Below, piece by piece: positions 54,976 to 63,735 of a stretch of DNA of 64,000 bases. A model generated the notes under the pieces. It worked only from the letters and a program-made list of their open reading frames with translations. It had not been told where the DNA came from and ran no database searches. This DNA is from Streptomyces sp. TLI_235 (GTDB taxonomy: Bacteria; Actinomycetota; Actinomycetes; Streptomycetales; Streptomycetaceae), in NCBI GenBank assembly GCA_002300355.1, contig NSGV01000001.1, positions 558,001-622,000 of the forward strand, written 5' to 3'. A program made the position numbers and the translations under genes. Numbering within the stretch: the first letter of the stretch is position 1; each line of letters starts with the position of its first letter.

Positions 54976-55977
54976 TCACGGCTGGCCGAGGCCCGGGGCT
55001 TCAGGGTCCAGGACGTCGGAAACAGCAAGACGGGGGGTCGGCGCGCCTTCCGGCCCGTAGCCGAGGCGGACGAGCACCTGCGCGTAACACGGGCCCTGCC
55101 GCGGGTCGCGGACGACCCAGCGTAGCTCCGGCCACTCCATGGCCTGGTGCAGGAGTGATGCCCGGACCTGGTGCAGGGTCGCGACCAGCAGCACGTGCTC
55201 CAGCGCGATGCCGGCGCGGAGCCAGTCCACCGGCGCGTCGCCTCGGGTGGCAAGGACGGCGATGCACGGCTCCGTCTCGAACGGAGCCGGCGGCAGGGGC
55301 CCCGCAGGGTGGATGGCCGAGAAGTCCCGCATCGGCATCCGCCCGGCGCTGTCCTGTGGACCGAGCGCGGCGAGGGGAATCCCGTACGCGGGGGCATCGG
55401 CCCCCTGGAGCCAGCTGCGGCTCTCCGTACTGCGCATGGGGTCCGTGGTGTTGCGGCGCTCGCCCTCCGCGGTCAGTTCCAGCAGCCGGGCTCTCTCCTC
55501 ACCGGCCGGGAAGCGCAGCAGGGCATCGTCCCCCAGGGCGGTCTCGGCGAGTCGGTCCAGGACCGCGGCCGGGATCGGCTCGGCGGTGAACGGGGTCCGG
55601 ACGGTGTGACGTCGCCAGATCGCCCCGTACAGCTCCTCGGTGCTGGTGAGATGCGCGTGCGAGAGTTCGTCCAGCTCGACGGCGGCCAGTAGGTCGGGTT
55701 CGGCGGAATCGGGCAACAGCCGGACCAGGGGCGCCCAGCCCATCCGGCGGGCGGCGATGCGGAGGTTGAGAACCGCGGCTCCCACGGAGATGTGCAGCGC
55801 ACGCCTGTCCGGGTCGGTGACCGGCAGCGAGCGCTCGCGTAGCGCGCGTACCTGGAGGGTCGAGGTGTCCGGGTCCAGCCGGAAGTGCCAGGGCTGGGTG
55901 TTGTGGATGGACGGCGCGGCGACCGCGGCGGAGAGCAGTTTCTCCAGCGCGGCAGCGTCGAGGGCCAAGGGGTCCAT
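54976..55977 (-). CDS. Acg-type nitroreductase-family protein
   Basis: 333-aa protein of the Acg group of flavin-binding nitroreductase relatives. APSIHNTQPWHFRLD near the N-terminus is the FMN-phosphate contact motif, followed by SVGAAVLNLRIAARRMGW and RRHTVRTPFTAEPIP; the second nitroreductase-like half ends RQGPCYAQVLVRLGYGPEGA. M. tuberculosis Acg (Rv2032) and paralogues are strongly DosR-controlled and may sequester flavin. It starts 24 bases after the SHOCT gene on the same strand. Intact. Confidence 0.88.
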   Translation of the reverse strand: MDPLALDAAALEKLLSAAVAAPSIHNTQPWHFRLDPDTSTLQVRALRERSLPVTDPDRRALHISVGAAVLNLRIAARRMGWAPLVRLLPDSAEPDLLAAVELDELSHAHLTSTEELYGAIWRRHTVRTPFTAEPIPAAVLDRLAETALGDDALLRFPAGEERARLLELTAEGERRNTTDPMRSTESRSWLQGADAPAYGIPLAALGPQDSAGRMPMRDFSAIHPAGPLPPAPFETEPCIAVLATRGDAPVDWLRAGIALEHVLLVATLHQVRASLLHQAMEWPELRWVVRDPRQGPCYAQVLVRLGYGPEGAPTPRLAVSDVLDPEAPGLGQP

Positions 55978-56001
55978 GGCGTTCTCCCTGGATCGGCGGG
56001 T

Positions 56002-56283
56002 TCAGCCGACCGGCCCGGCGGGGCCGGATCTCAGGGTGTCCAGGCGGTGGCGGTACTCGTCGGCGTCGATCTCGCCCCGGGCGAAGCGCTCGGCCAGCAG
56101 TTGCTCCGGCAACGGCGGCGACGGGGTGGCCTGCCAGTCGGGCGGGCGTTGCCGGAGCAGGTGTCCGAGGTAGCGGGTCAGGGCGACGGCTACGACGACC
56201 AGCAGGCCCAGGAACAGCAGGATGACGATGGCCATGAAGCCGAAACCCCAACCGCCCATGTCGTGGTCGTTCCAGTACATCAT
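56002..56283 (-). CDS. Small membrane protein with SHOCT domain
   Basis: 93-aa protein. One membrane helix (FMAIVILLFLGLLVVVAVAL) precedes a linker and a C-terminal SHOCT motif (LLAERFARGEIDADEYRHRL). SHOCT units are short oligomerisation modules seen in many actinomycete membrane proteins. The ATG at 56283 has GGGAG seven bases upstream. Co-transcribed with the nitroreductase. Confidence 0.8.
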   Translation of the reverse strand: MMYWNDHDMGGWGFGFMAIVILLFLGLLVVVAVALTRYLGHLLRQRPPDWQATPSPPLPEQLLAERFARGEIDADEYRHRLDTLRSGPAGPVG

Positions 56284-56391
56284 TGCGGGCTCCCGGTCGT
56301 GGGGGCGAGGCTGGTGCCTCCCTCCCCACGGTGCGCCCGAACCCGGCATCGCCGCTTGGGCCGACCGGCTCAACTTCTGGGCCGGTCGGGC

Positions 56392-56484
56392 TCAGTGCGA
56401 CCGGGGCGGGTGCTGTTCGGTGTCGGCGTGGGCGGCGATCACGGCTGCGTGGAGCCGGCGTTCGACGCCGAGTTTGGCGAGCAG
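56392..56484 (-). pseudogene. C-terminal tail of a DevR/DosR-type response regulator
   Basis: The last roughly 30 codons before the stop at 56392 read LLAKLGVERRLHAAVIAAHA. DevR of M. tuberculosis ends its HTH with [20 protein letters not shown], and OsdR-type regulators share this helix. The receiver and most of the HTH are missing. The fragment is fused at about 56485 to a GNAT fragment by deletion. Confidence 0.55.
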
Positions 56485-56750
56485 GCGCGCAGGAAGCCGG
56501 GACGGGGCGGCCCGCACAGCCGGTCGGCGGCGAGCTGCGGTGCCAGGCGGCTGGCGCCGAAGAAGCGCATCCGGCGGCTCGCCTCGGACATCCGCACGGC
56601 GTGCAGGTCGAGCGCGGCAGCCCGGTCCTCCGGCCCGAGTGGCCGGAGGATCGCGGTGGTGCCGTCGGCAAGCAGGGCCTCCGCGCCGACCGTTCGCCCG
56701 TAGCGCTTGGTCAGCGAGGCGATCTCGATCGCCGGGACCGAGGCGGGCAT
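56485..56750 (-). pseudogene. GNAT acetyltransferase, N-terminal fragment
   Basis: Residues 30-88 (LADGTTAILRPLGPEDRAAA, MSEASRRMRFFGASRLAPQL, LCGPPRPGFL) match the start of the protein acetyltransferase (Pat-like) GNAT domain. It breaks off before the acetyl-CoA site. It starts 25 bases after the flavodoxin gene on the same strand. Confidence 0.6.
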
Positions 56751-56775
56751 GAACGCTCTCCGTCCCGCCTCGGTG

Positions 56776-57285
56776 CTACGCCGGCTCCTGGGAGCGCAGC
56801 TCGTTCCCGATCTCGTGGGCCCAGGTCTGGATGTGCTCCGGGTTTCGGAAGTCGCCGCCCTTGCCGTGCTTGACCAGGGTGCGGGCGATCCAGCCGGGGG
56901 TCTCGGAGGTGAGGCTGCCGCCGAAGGTGACGTGCCCGCGGGCGTGCAGGTGCTCCATCGCCTTGGCCGCGCCGGGCACCGGCGGGATCTCGTGCTGCTC
57001 GGCGGAGCTGTCCACCGGGCCGCTGCTGAACAGCCAGACCGGACGGTGGGCCAGCGCCTCGGCGTTGCGATCGGCGCAGCTCAGGGCGTCGCGCTGCCAG
57101 TGGCCGGCGTAGAGCGCGCTGCCGAGAATGACGGCGTCGAACTGCGTCACGTCCTGGACCTCCGAGGCGGGGACAACGTCCGTGTCGAACCCGTCCTGCT
57201 CCAAGGTGCGACCGATCTCCTCGGCGATGCCGACGGTAGCGCCGTGCTTGCTGCCGTAGGCCACGAGGATCTTCTGCTTCTTCAT
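56776..57285 (-). CDS. Flavodoxin-domain protein
   Basis: 169-aa protein. KILVAYGSKHGATVGIAEEI is the FMN-phosphate loop of the flavodoxin/HemG type, FDAVILGSALYAGHWQRDAL the second flavin loop, and VWLFSSGPVDSSAEQHEIPP is typical of the menaquinone-dependent protoporphyrinogen oxidase-like group. The ATG 57285 follows AAGGA. Divergent from a second flavodoxin-like gene with a palindrome between them. Confidence 0.87.
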   Translation of the reverse strand: MKKQKILVAYGSKHGATVGIAEEIGRTLEQDGFDTDVVPASEVQDVTQFDAVILGSALYAGHWQRDALSCADRNAEALAHRPVWLFSSGPVDSSAEQHEIPPVPGAAKAMEHLHARGHVTFGGSLTSETPGWIARTLVKHGKGGDFRNPEHIQTWAHEIGNELRSQEPA

Positions 57286-57369
57286 GAGATTCCTTCTGTG
57301 GGTGCCGCTTGCGACTCCTGGTCGGTTCGGCCGACAGGTCCAGCGTGGACCTGCGAAGGGCACCCGGGC

Positions 57370-57386
57370 CAGGGCCGCTTGCCCTG
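57370..57386. promoter_or_regulatory. Palindrome between divergent flavodoxin genes
   Basis: CAGGGC-CGCTT-GCCCTG sits near the middle of the 191-base gap between two divergent flavodoxin-type genes, where it can serve both. It resembles the repeat at 58255 upstream of a universal stress gene (GGGCCG-CT-CGGCCC). Confidence 0.4.
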
Positions 57387-57476
57387 TTCCCGGGGTCGGT
57401 CGGCCCTGCTGCGACCCGTCGGCGGGACGCTGTCCTGGGGGTGTGAGTGTGGAGAGCCCGATTCGGGAGGCAGCTC

Positions 57477-58019
57477 GTGCGGGTGTTCATCGGATATGCG
57501 GGTGTGCACGGTTCCACCCGTGGGGTGGCGGAACGCCTCGCAGCGGCGCTGCGACGGCATGAGCACAAGGTCGTGCTCGCGTCGCTCGCCCCGGGCGTCG
57601 ACGTGCACGGCTTCGATGTCCTGGTGATCGGAAGTGCCGTACACGATGGCAGGTGGCTGCCCGAAGCGGCGGAATTCGTCCGGCAGAACACGGATGAACT
57701 CGCCCGTCGCAGGGTCTGGCTGTTCAGCGTGAGCCTCTTGGGCGATCGGGGAAGCGCCTTCCGCCCCGGCATGGCGCGACGACTGCGAAGGATGCGTTCG
57801 AGGCATTCGCATGGGCGGCCGGTCGACCTGTGGACGATCAAGCCGCTCGGGCATCGCGACTTCGCCGGTGCGGTGGCGCGTGAGCACTGGCCGCTGGTCG
57901 GTCGCGTGGTGTTCCGCGCCATGGGAGGGCGGTTCGGCGACCACCGGGATTGGGCGGACATCGACGACTGGGCCGAACGGATCGCTTCGTCCCTCACGAC
58001 CGAGGATCGGGAGACCTGA
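57477..58019 (+). CDS. Flavodoxin-domain protein, HemG-like
   Basis: 180-aa protein. VFIGYAGVHGSTRGVAERLA is the flavin-phosphate loop, FDVLVIGSAVHDGRWLPEAA the second, and ARRRVWLFSVSLLGDRGSAF the third conserved block. The C-terminal domain (LGHRDFAGAVAREHWPLVGR) matches the HemG-like family. GTG 57477 has GGGAGG six bases upstream. Intact. Confidence 0.85.
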   Translation: MRVFIGYAGVHGSTRGVAERLAAALRRHEHKVVLASLAPGVDVHGFDVLVIGSAVHDGRWLPEAAEFVRQNTDELARRRVWLFSVSLLGDRGSAFRPGMARRLRRMRSRHSHGRPVDLWTIKPLGHRDFAGAVAREHWPLVGRVVFRAMGGRFGDHRDWADIDDWAERIASSLTTEDRET

Positions 58020-58034
58020 GCGCGATCAGCTGGG

Positions 58035-58155
58035 CGGGGTTTCCGCGTACCAGGTGTTCGCGCACCTCGACCGGCCGATCGTCCCCGAGCACCTCGTGGA
58101 TCTCCCGGTCGAATCGTTCCCGGCCATGCAGAACCACCTCATTCGTTTCGGTCAT
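58035..58155 (-). pseudogene. Universal stress protein fragment
   Basis: The minus strand reads ERFDREIHEVLGDDRPVEVR then EHLVRGNPAQLIAL, which looks like the middle of a UspA domain (V-x-GNPAQ-x-L). Nothing on either side continues it. Low confidence. Confidence 0.35.
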
Positions 58156-58254
58156 CTCCCACGCTGCACTCGCCCCGCCCGGTCCGCCAGCGAAGTCCTC
58201 CGGAGCTCATCGGGCGGGGATCACCGGACCGGGGCACTCTCGGCCATCGCCTTG

Positions 58255-58268
58255 GGGCCGCTCGGCCC
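58255..58268. promoter_or_regulatory. Palindrome upstream of the tandem universal stress gene
   Basis: GGGCCG-CT-CGGCCC, 83 bases before the start at 58352. Similar to the site between the flavodoxin genes. Confidence 0.35.
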
Positions 58269-58351
58269 TGCCGCCCTCGTCTCGTGCGTGCCTACGGTAC
58301 GAACAGAGCCCGGCAATGAGCGGGCCAGTCACGATCACCGGTGGAGGAGCC

Positions 58352-59230
58352 ATGGCATCCGCCAGCAGACGCCGTCCGATCGTCCTCGGTGTCGACGCCC
58401 GAGGTCCCGTTCAGCTCGCGACATCCTGGGCCGCCGACGAGGCTGATCGGCGAGGACTGCCGTTGCTGCTGGTCCATGCCGTTCCCCGGCTGACCACAGA
58501 CCTGCGCGGCTTCGAGAAGCGCTACCGCGAGGAACTCCACCACAACGGCAGCCAGATGCTCGACCAGGCTGCAGCGTTGGCAGGCGAGCGACACCCCGGC
58601 CTGGAGGTGACCAGCACCCTGCTGGACGGCAACCCGGGCCAGGTGCTGTGCCGTGAGTCGAAGCAGGCCGAACTCGTCGTGCTCGGCTCGCGCCGGCTTT
58701 CCCGCACGGAGGAGTTCCTCAGCACCTACTCGGTGGCCGTCCCGGTCAGTGCCCAGGCCGTCTGCCCGGTGGTCGTGGTGCGCGGGCCCGAGCACATCAC
58801 CCAGGACCCGCCCTACTTCGTGGTCGGAGTGGACGGCAGCCCGTCGTCGGCCGCCGCGGTCGACGTCGCCTTCGACCTGGCGGCCCGGCGGGGGGCCGGC
58901 CTGCGCGCCATCTGGGTGTGGCAGTCGCAACTGATCGCCCGCGTCGACGAACATGCGGCCGTCCAGACGCTGCGGCGGCTCCTGACCGAGACCACAGCCG
59001 GCCATGCCAGCAGGTACCCCGACGTGAGACTGACCCACGAGGTGATCCGCGGCCACCCCGTGGAGGAACTGGCCAGGGCCTCTGAGCACGCACTCGCCGT
59101 CGTGGTCGGGCGTCGCGGACACGGCGGATTCACCGGCATGCGGCTCGGCTCCGTGCCGCACGGCCTCCTGCACCACGCCCACTGTCCGGTCGTCACCGTG
59201 CCCCGGCCGGCCTGCGAGCCGAGCGCATGA
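58352..59230 (+). CDS. Tandem-domain universal stress protein
   Basis: 292-aa protein with two UspA domains. The first ([20 protein letters not shown]) has lost the usual glycine pattern ([20 protein letters not shown]); the second ([20 protein letters not shown]) keeps [20 protein letters not shown], a full ATP-binding G-x2-G-x9-G-S. The ATG 58352 follows GGAGGAG. Its stop overlaps the ATPase start (ATGA), so both are co-translated, a frequent pairing in this kind of cluster. Confidence 0.9.
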   Translation: MASASRRRPIVLGVDARGPVQLATSWAADEADRRGLPLLLVHAVPRLTTDLRGFEKRYREELHHNGSQMLDQAAALAGERHPGLEVTSTLLDGNPGQVLCRESKQAELVVLGSRRLSRTEEFLSTYSVAVPVSAQAVCPVVVVRGPEHITQDPPYFVVGVDGSPSSAAAVDVAFDLAARRGAGLRAIWVWQSQLIARVDEHAAVQTLRRLLTETTAGHASRYPDVRLTHEVIRGHPVEELARASEHALAVVVGRRGHGGFTGMRLGSVPHGLLHHAHCPVVTVPRPACEPSA

Positions 59231-62172
59231 CGTCCGACGGGCCTGGCACTGCGCGACAGGCCGCGCTCCAGGAGCCCGGCCTCCGCGACCCTCCTGACCC
59301 GCGCGAGCCGGTCGCCCTGCTCTTCCGGGACCTGCGCACCTCTGGCCGGGGCCTGCCGGAACGCGAGGCGGCCCGCCGCCTGGCCGTGTACGGCCCCAAC
59401 ACCCTCGCCCGCCGCGGCGGCCGGCGCTGGCCCCGCGAACTCGCGCAGCAGTTCACCCACCCACTGGCCATGCTCCTCGCGCTCGCGGCGGTCCTCGCCG
59501 CCGTCAGCGGGGCGCCGGCGCTGGCCGTGGCGATCGTGGCCGTGATCCTCCTGAACGCCGCACTCGCGTTCGCCCAGGAGCAGCAGGCCGAGAAGGCGGT
59601 GGAGGCGCTGGCGGCCTTCCTTCCGGAGCAGGCGACCGTGGTCCGCGAGGGCGTGCGGCAGGAGGTGGCGGCCATGTCACTGGTCCCCGGGGATGTGTTG
59701 GTGGTCGAGGAGGGTGAGCGGATCTCCGCCGACGCCCGGTTGCTGTCCGGGGGTGTGGAGGTGGATCTCTCGGCGTTGACGGGTGAGTCGGTGCCGGTGT
59801 TCCGCTCGGCGGAGCTGGTGGACGTCGAGGGATTGTTGCTGGACGCCCGTGACCTGCTGTTCTCCGGGACGGCCTGTACCGGCGGGCAGGCCCAGGCCGT
59901 GGTCACCGCCACCGGGATGCACAGCGAGCTGGGCAGGATCGCGGCGCTGAGCCAGCGCACCCGGCGCGAGGAGAGCCCGCTGGAGCGCCAGGTCAAGCGG
60001 GCCGCCCGGCTGATCGCGCTGGTGGCGATCGGCGTGGGGCTGGCCTTTCTGCCGATCGGCCTCGCCGCCGGGCTGTCGCTCGCCGCCGCGGTGAGTTTCG
60101 CGATCGGTCTGCTCGTCGCCAATGTGCCCGAGGGTCTGCTCCCGACCATCACGCTGTCGCTGGCCTCCGGTGTCCGCGACCTGGCCCGGCGCGGGGCTGT
60201 GGTCAAGCGCCTCTCCGCCGTGGAGACGCTGGGTTCCACCACGGTCGTCTGCACCGACAAGACCGGCACGCTGACCGAGAACCGGATGCTGGCCACCGCC
60301 GTTTGGACGCCGCACGGCGAGCATGCCGTCGACGTCGCGGCGGATCCGCCTCCGGAGGTCCAGTTGCTCGCCGGAGCAGCGGCAGCCTGCACGACGGCCC
60401 ACCCCGATGCAGGCCACGGCGACCCCACCGAACTTGCCCTGCTCGATCTGGCCGGCCGGCTCGACGTGGCGCGCCCGCCCGAGCAGCGCGACCTCGACCG
60501 GCGGGCGCTGTTCCGGTTCGATCCCCGGATCAAGCTGATGACGACGGCGGATTCCGAGGACGGCACCGTCGTCCTGCACACCAAGGGCGCACCCGAGGAA
60601 GTCCTCGCCCACGCCGACCGGCTGCTCGACGACGGTTCGCAGCGGCCTCTCACACCGGCCGACCGGACCGAGGTGGTCCACGCCGTCAGCACCCTGGCCG
60701 CCCGGGGGCTGCGGGTGCTCGCCGTGGCCCGACGGCCGCTTCCACCCGGCCAGGCACCCCCCGAGCGGCGTGAGGAGGCCGAGCAGCACCTGTGCCTGAT
60801 CGGCCTGATCGCGATGGCAGACCCGGCCCGGCCCGAGGTCGCCGACGCGATCACCCTCGCGCACCGCGCCGGGATCACGGTCCACGTCGTCACCGGTGAC
60901 AACGGCCTGACCGCCGCCGCCATCGCCGGTCAGGTCGGCATCGGCCACCGCGGCTCGCGCATCGTCACCGGCACCGAACTGACGGCCATGGGCGACCGGG
61001 AACTGGACACCCTGCTCGCCCGCGGCGAGGAGGTGATCTTCGCCCGCACCTCCCCCGAGGCCAAACTCCGGATCGCCGACGCCCTACGGGCCGAGGGCAA
61101 CACCGTCGCGATGACCGGCGACGGGGTCAACGACGCGCCCGCCCTGCGGCGCGCCGACATCGGCGTCGCCATGGGACGCTCCGGCACCGACGTCGCCCGC
61201 GAGTCCGCCACCATGGTGCTCACCGACGACAACTTCGCCACAATCATCGCGGCCGTCGAGGCCGGCCGGCGGACGTACGACAACATCCGCAAGTTCATCG
61301 TCTACATCTTCGCCCACGCCGTCCCCGAGGTCGTGCCGTTCCTGGTCTTCGCCCTCGCGGGCGGCGCCATCCCGCTCCCGCTCACGGTGATGCAGATCCT
61401 GGCCGTCGACCTCGGCACCGACACCCTCCCTGCGCTCGCGCTCGGCCGCGAACGCGCCGAACCCGGGCTGATGGACCGGCCACCCCGCCCGCGCGGCGAG
61501 AAGGTGATCCAGCGCTCGATGCTGGCCCGGGCCTGGGGCTTCCTCGGCCTGATCTCGGCCTGCCTCGTGATGAGCGGCTTCCTGCTCACCCTGACCCTGG
61601 GCGGCTGGCACCCAGGCGACCCGACCGGCCCCGGCACCGCCTTGCACCTGACGTACCAGCAGGCCACCACGGTCACCTGGCTCGGCATCGTCAGCTGTCA
61701 GATCGGCACCGCCTTCGCCGCCCGCACCGAGCGTGCCTCGCTGCGCTCCATCGGCGTCCTCAGCAACCGGCAGTTGCTCATCGGCATCGGCTTCTCGCTC
61801 GCCTTCGCCGCCGCGATCGTCTACCTCCCGCCGCTGCACCACGTGTTCGGCACCGCCGCGCTCGGTCCCGCCCAGCTCGCGATCGTGGCACCGTTCCCCT
61901 TCGTCGTCTGGGGCGCGGACGAACTGCGCAGAGCACTGGTACGCCGCCGCCTGCCCGCCGCCGCCCCTGTCACGCCGGTGCGCTTCGCCCCGGCGACGCC
62001 GCAGCCCTCCGTCGAGGCCTCCGGACACCACCCGGTCGCGGTTCTGCTCGCCCGCCACGGCTGGAGCGCCCACCGTCTCACCCATGCCCTCGGCATCAGC
62101 GAACACGCCGCTGAGGAGATCGTCGCCCACGCCCGACGGGTCGCCGCCGAGCACGGCCGCCGGACGCCCTGA
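59227..62172 (+). CDS. P2-type cation-transporting ATPase, copy B
   Basis: 981-aa pump: N-terminal cation-ATPase domain ([20 protein letters not shown]), TGES at 185-188, PEGLLPT in M4 at 301-307, phosphorylation site DKTGT with Asp344, [20 protein letters not shown] hinge and six C-terminal membrane helices. PEGLLPT is the signature of the Na+/K+ and related monovalent-cation branch, unlike PESLPA in copy A. About 60 extra residues at the C-terminus look like a helical regulatory tail. The gene relic at 35.5 kb was once a close paralogue. Intact. Confidence 0.9.
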   Translation: MTSDGPGTARQAALQEPGLRDPPDPREPVALLFRDLRTSGRGLPEREAARRLAVYGPNTLARRGGRRWPRELAQQFTHPLAMLLALAAVLAAVSGAPALAVAIVAVILLNAALAFAQEQQAEKAVEALAAFLPEQATVVREGVRQEVAAMSLVPGDVLVVEEGERISADARLLSGGVEVDLSALTGESVPVFRSAELVDVEGLLLDARDLLFSGTACTGGQAQAVVTATGMHSELGRIAALSQRTRREESPLERQVKRAARLIALVAIGVGLAFLPIGLAAGLSLAAAVSFAIGLLVANVPEGLLPTITLSLASGVRDLARRGAVVKRLSAVETLGSTTVVCTDKTGTLTENRMLATAVWTPHGEHAVDVAADPPPEVQLLAGAAAACTTAHPDAGHGDPTELALLDLAGRLDVARPPEQRDLDRRALFRFDPRIKLMTTADSEDGTVVLHTKGAPEEVLAHADRLLDDGSQRPLTPADRTEVVHAVSTLAARGLRVLAVARRPLPPGQAPPERREEAEQHLCLIGLIAMADPARPEVADAITLAHRAGITVHVVTGDNGLTAAAIAGQVGIGHRGSRIVTGTELTAMGDRELDTLLARGEEVIFARTSPEAKLRIADALRAEGNTVAMTGDGVNDAPALRRADIGVAMGRSGTDVARESATMVLTDDNFATIIAAVEAGRRTYDNIRKFIVYIFAHAVPEVVPFLVFALAGGAIPLPLTVMQILAVDLGTDTLPALALGRERAEPGLMDRPPRPRGEKVIQRSMLARAWGFLGLISACLVMSGFLLTLTLGGWHPGDPTGPGTALHLTYQQATTVTWLGIVSCQIGTAFAARTERASLRSIGVLSNRQLLIGIGFSLAFAAAIVYLPPLHHVFGTAALGPAQLAIVAPFPFVVWGADELRRALVRRRLPAAAPVTPVRFAPATPQPSVEASGHHPVAVLLARHGWSAHRLTHALGISEHAAEEIVAHARRVAAEHGRRTP

Positions 62173-62198
62173 CGCGGCGAGGACCGGCGGCAGTGCGG

Positions 62199-62745
62199 TC
62201 AGGCGATGCTTCCGGTCCGGTCGACGGTGAGATCGAGGAAGTGGGTGGAGCAGGAGATGCACGGGTCGTGGTTGCGGATGGCCCGTTCGCACATCGTGGT
62301 CAGCTCGGCGTCCATGGGCTCCCTCGCCCGCAGGTGTTCCTGCACGGTGCGGCGAAGGTCCTCCTCGATCGCGTCCTGGTTCTGCGCGGTCGGCGGGACC
62401 AGCACCGCCTTGGTGACGGTCCCCCGGGCGTCAAGGGTGTAGCGGTGGTACAGCAGGCGCCTCGGTCGCTCCGTGACCGGGTCCGGCGCGCGGCGGCACC
62501 TCGACGTACGGGCGCGCCTCGACGTACGGGCGCGGCGGGGGTTCGTAGCCTTCGATGAGGCGCAGGGCCTCGTCGACCGCGTGGAGCACCTCGACCGCCC
62601 GGACGATGATGCTGCGGTAGGGGTTGCGGCAGACGATGCCCTGCCGGGGGTCACCGAGTCCGGCGTCCTGGGCGGCACGGAGGGCGATCGGGGAGAGCAG
62701 GCGGCCGCTGATGGCGTACCGGGCGAGCGGGCCGGTGAGGTGGCG
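62199..62745 (-). pseudogene. NiFe hydrogenase large subunit, C-terminal fragment
   Basis: Minus strand, two frames: LTGPLARYAISGRLLSPIAL, IVCRNPYRSIIVRAVEVLHA and DEALRLIEGYEPPPRPYVEA, then after a shift RRLLYHRYTLDARGTVTKAV and NHDPCISCSTHFLDLTVDR. DPCxxC is the C-terminal nickel-binding motif of NiFe hydrogenases. An 18-base tandem duplication (62499-62534) has inserted RPYVEA. The N-terminal 60% of the gene is gone; at about 62745 it abuts a helicase fragment. Confidence 0.75.
62499..62534. repeat. 18-base perfect tandem duplication in the hydrogenase relic
   Basis: CCTCGACGTACGGGCGCG occurs twice in a row. It adds six codons to the hydrogenase frame. Confidence 0.8.
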
Positions 62746-63735
62746 GGCGGAGCAGGCCGCCGCAGTACGGGCGTTCACCGCGGGCGAGGGCCTGGTCCTC
62801 CAGGCCGGGGCCGGCACCGGCAAAACGACGACACTGCGGATGCTCGCGGACGCCGACAAGCGTCGCGGCCTGTACGTGGCGTTCAACCGGTCCGTCGCCG
62901 ACCACGCCGCAACCCGCTTCCCGACCCGTGTGCGGTGCACCACCGCGCACGCACTCGCCTTCCGCGCCGTCGCCGGCCCCTACCGGCACCGCCTCGGTGG
63001 CGCGAGAATCCCCTCCAGGCAGGTCGCCGCAGCCCTCGACATCACCCGCCGACTCACCCTCGGCGGCCTGGACGTGGAACCGTGGACACTGGTCCACATC
63101 GCCCTGCAAACGGTGCGCTCCTTCTGCCGATCCGCCGACACCGACCTGGCGCCACGTGCCCGTGCAGCGCGGCGCCGAGGACCCCGACATCCATCGGGCC
63201 CTGGCCCAGGCCGTCCTGCCGTTCGCCCGCCATGCATGGCTAGACGCGACCGACCCGGACGGCCGCGCGATCCGCTTCGAGCACGACCGCCACCTGAAGA
63301 TGTGGCAGCTCACGAATCCCCGGCTGCCCGGCGACTACGTCCTCCTCGACGAGGCCCAGGACACCAACCCCGTCCTCGAATCCGTCGTCCACACCCAACG
63401 CGGCCACGCCCCACTCGTCCTGGTCGGCGACTCCGCCCAACAGATCTACGCCTAGCACGGCGCCCACGACATCATGACCCACTCCCCCGGCACCCAGCTC
63501 CGCCTCACCCAGTCCTTCCGCTTCGGCCCCACCCTGGCCGAAGAAGCCAACCGCTGGCTGCAGGCAGCCGACGCGCCACTGCGCCTGACCGGCCACACCG
63601 GCACCGACACCCGCATCGGCCCACTGGAACACAGCAAAGCGGTGCTCTGCCGCACCAACGCCGACGCCCTGACCAAAGCCATGCACCACCTCGCGCAGGG
63701 GCGGCGGGTCGCAATCGGCGTTGCTAGTGATCAGG
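62746..63735 (+). pseudogene. UvrD/Rep-like helicase fragment
   Basis: Plus strand: RAEQAAAVRAFTAGEGLVLQ then Walker A AGAGTGKTTTL, GLYVAFNRSVADHAATRFPT, TTAHALAFRAVAGPYRHRLG; after a shift at about 63150 VPVQRGAEDPDIHRALAQAV, DYVLLDEAQDTNPVLESVVH (DEAQD of superfamily 1) and LVLVGDSAQQIYA, then TAG in place of the usual Trp codon at 63453, and HGAHDIMTHSPG to VLCRTNADALTKAMHH. The gene lacks its start and ends abruptly near 63735. A truncated superfamily 1 helicase, interrupted by a frameshift and a stop. Confidence 0.75.
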
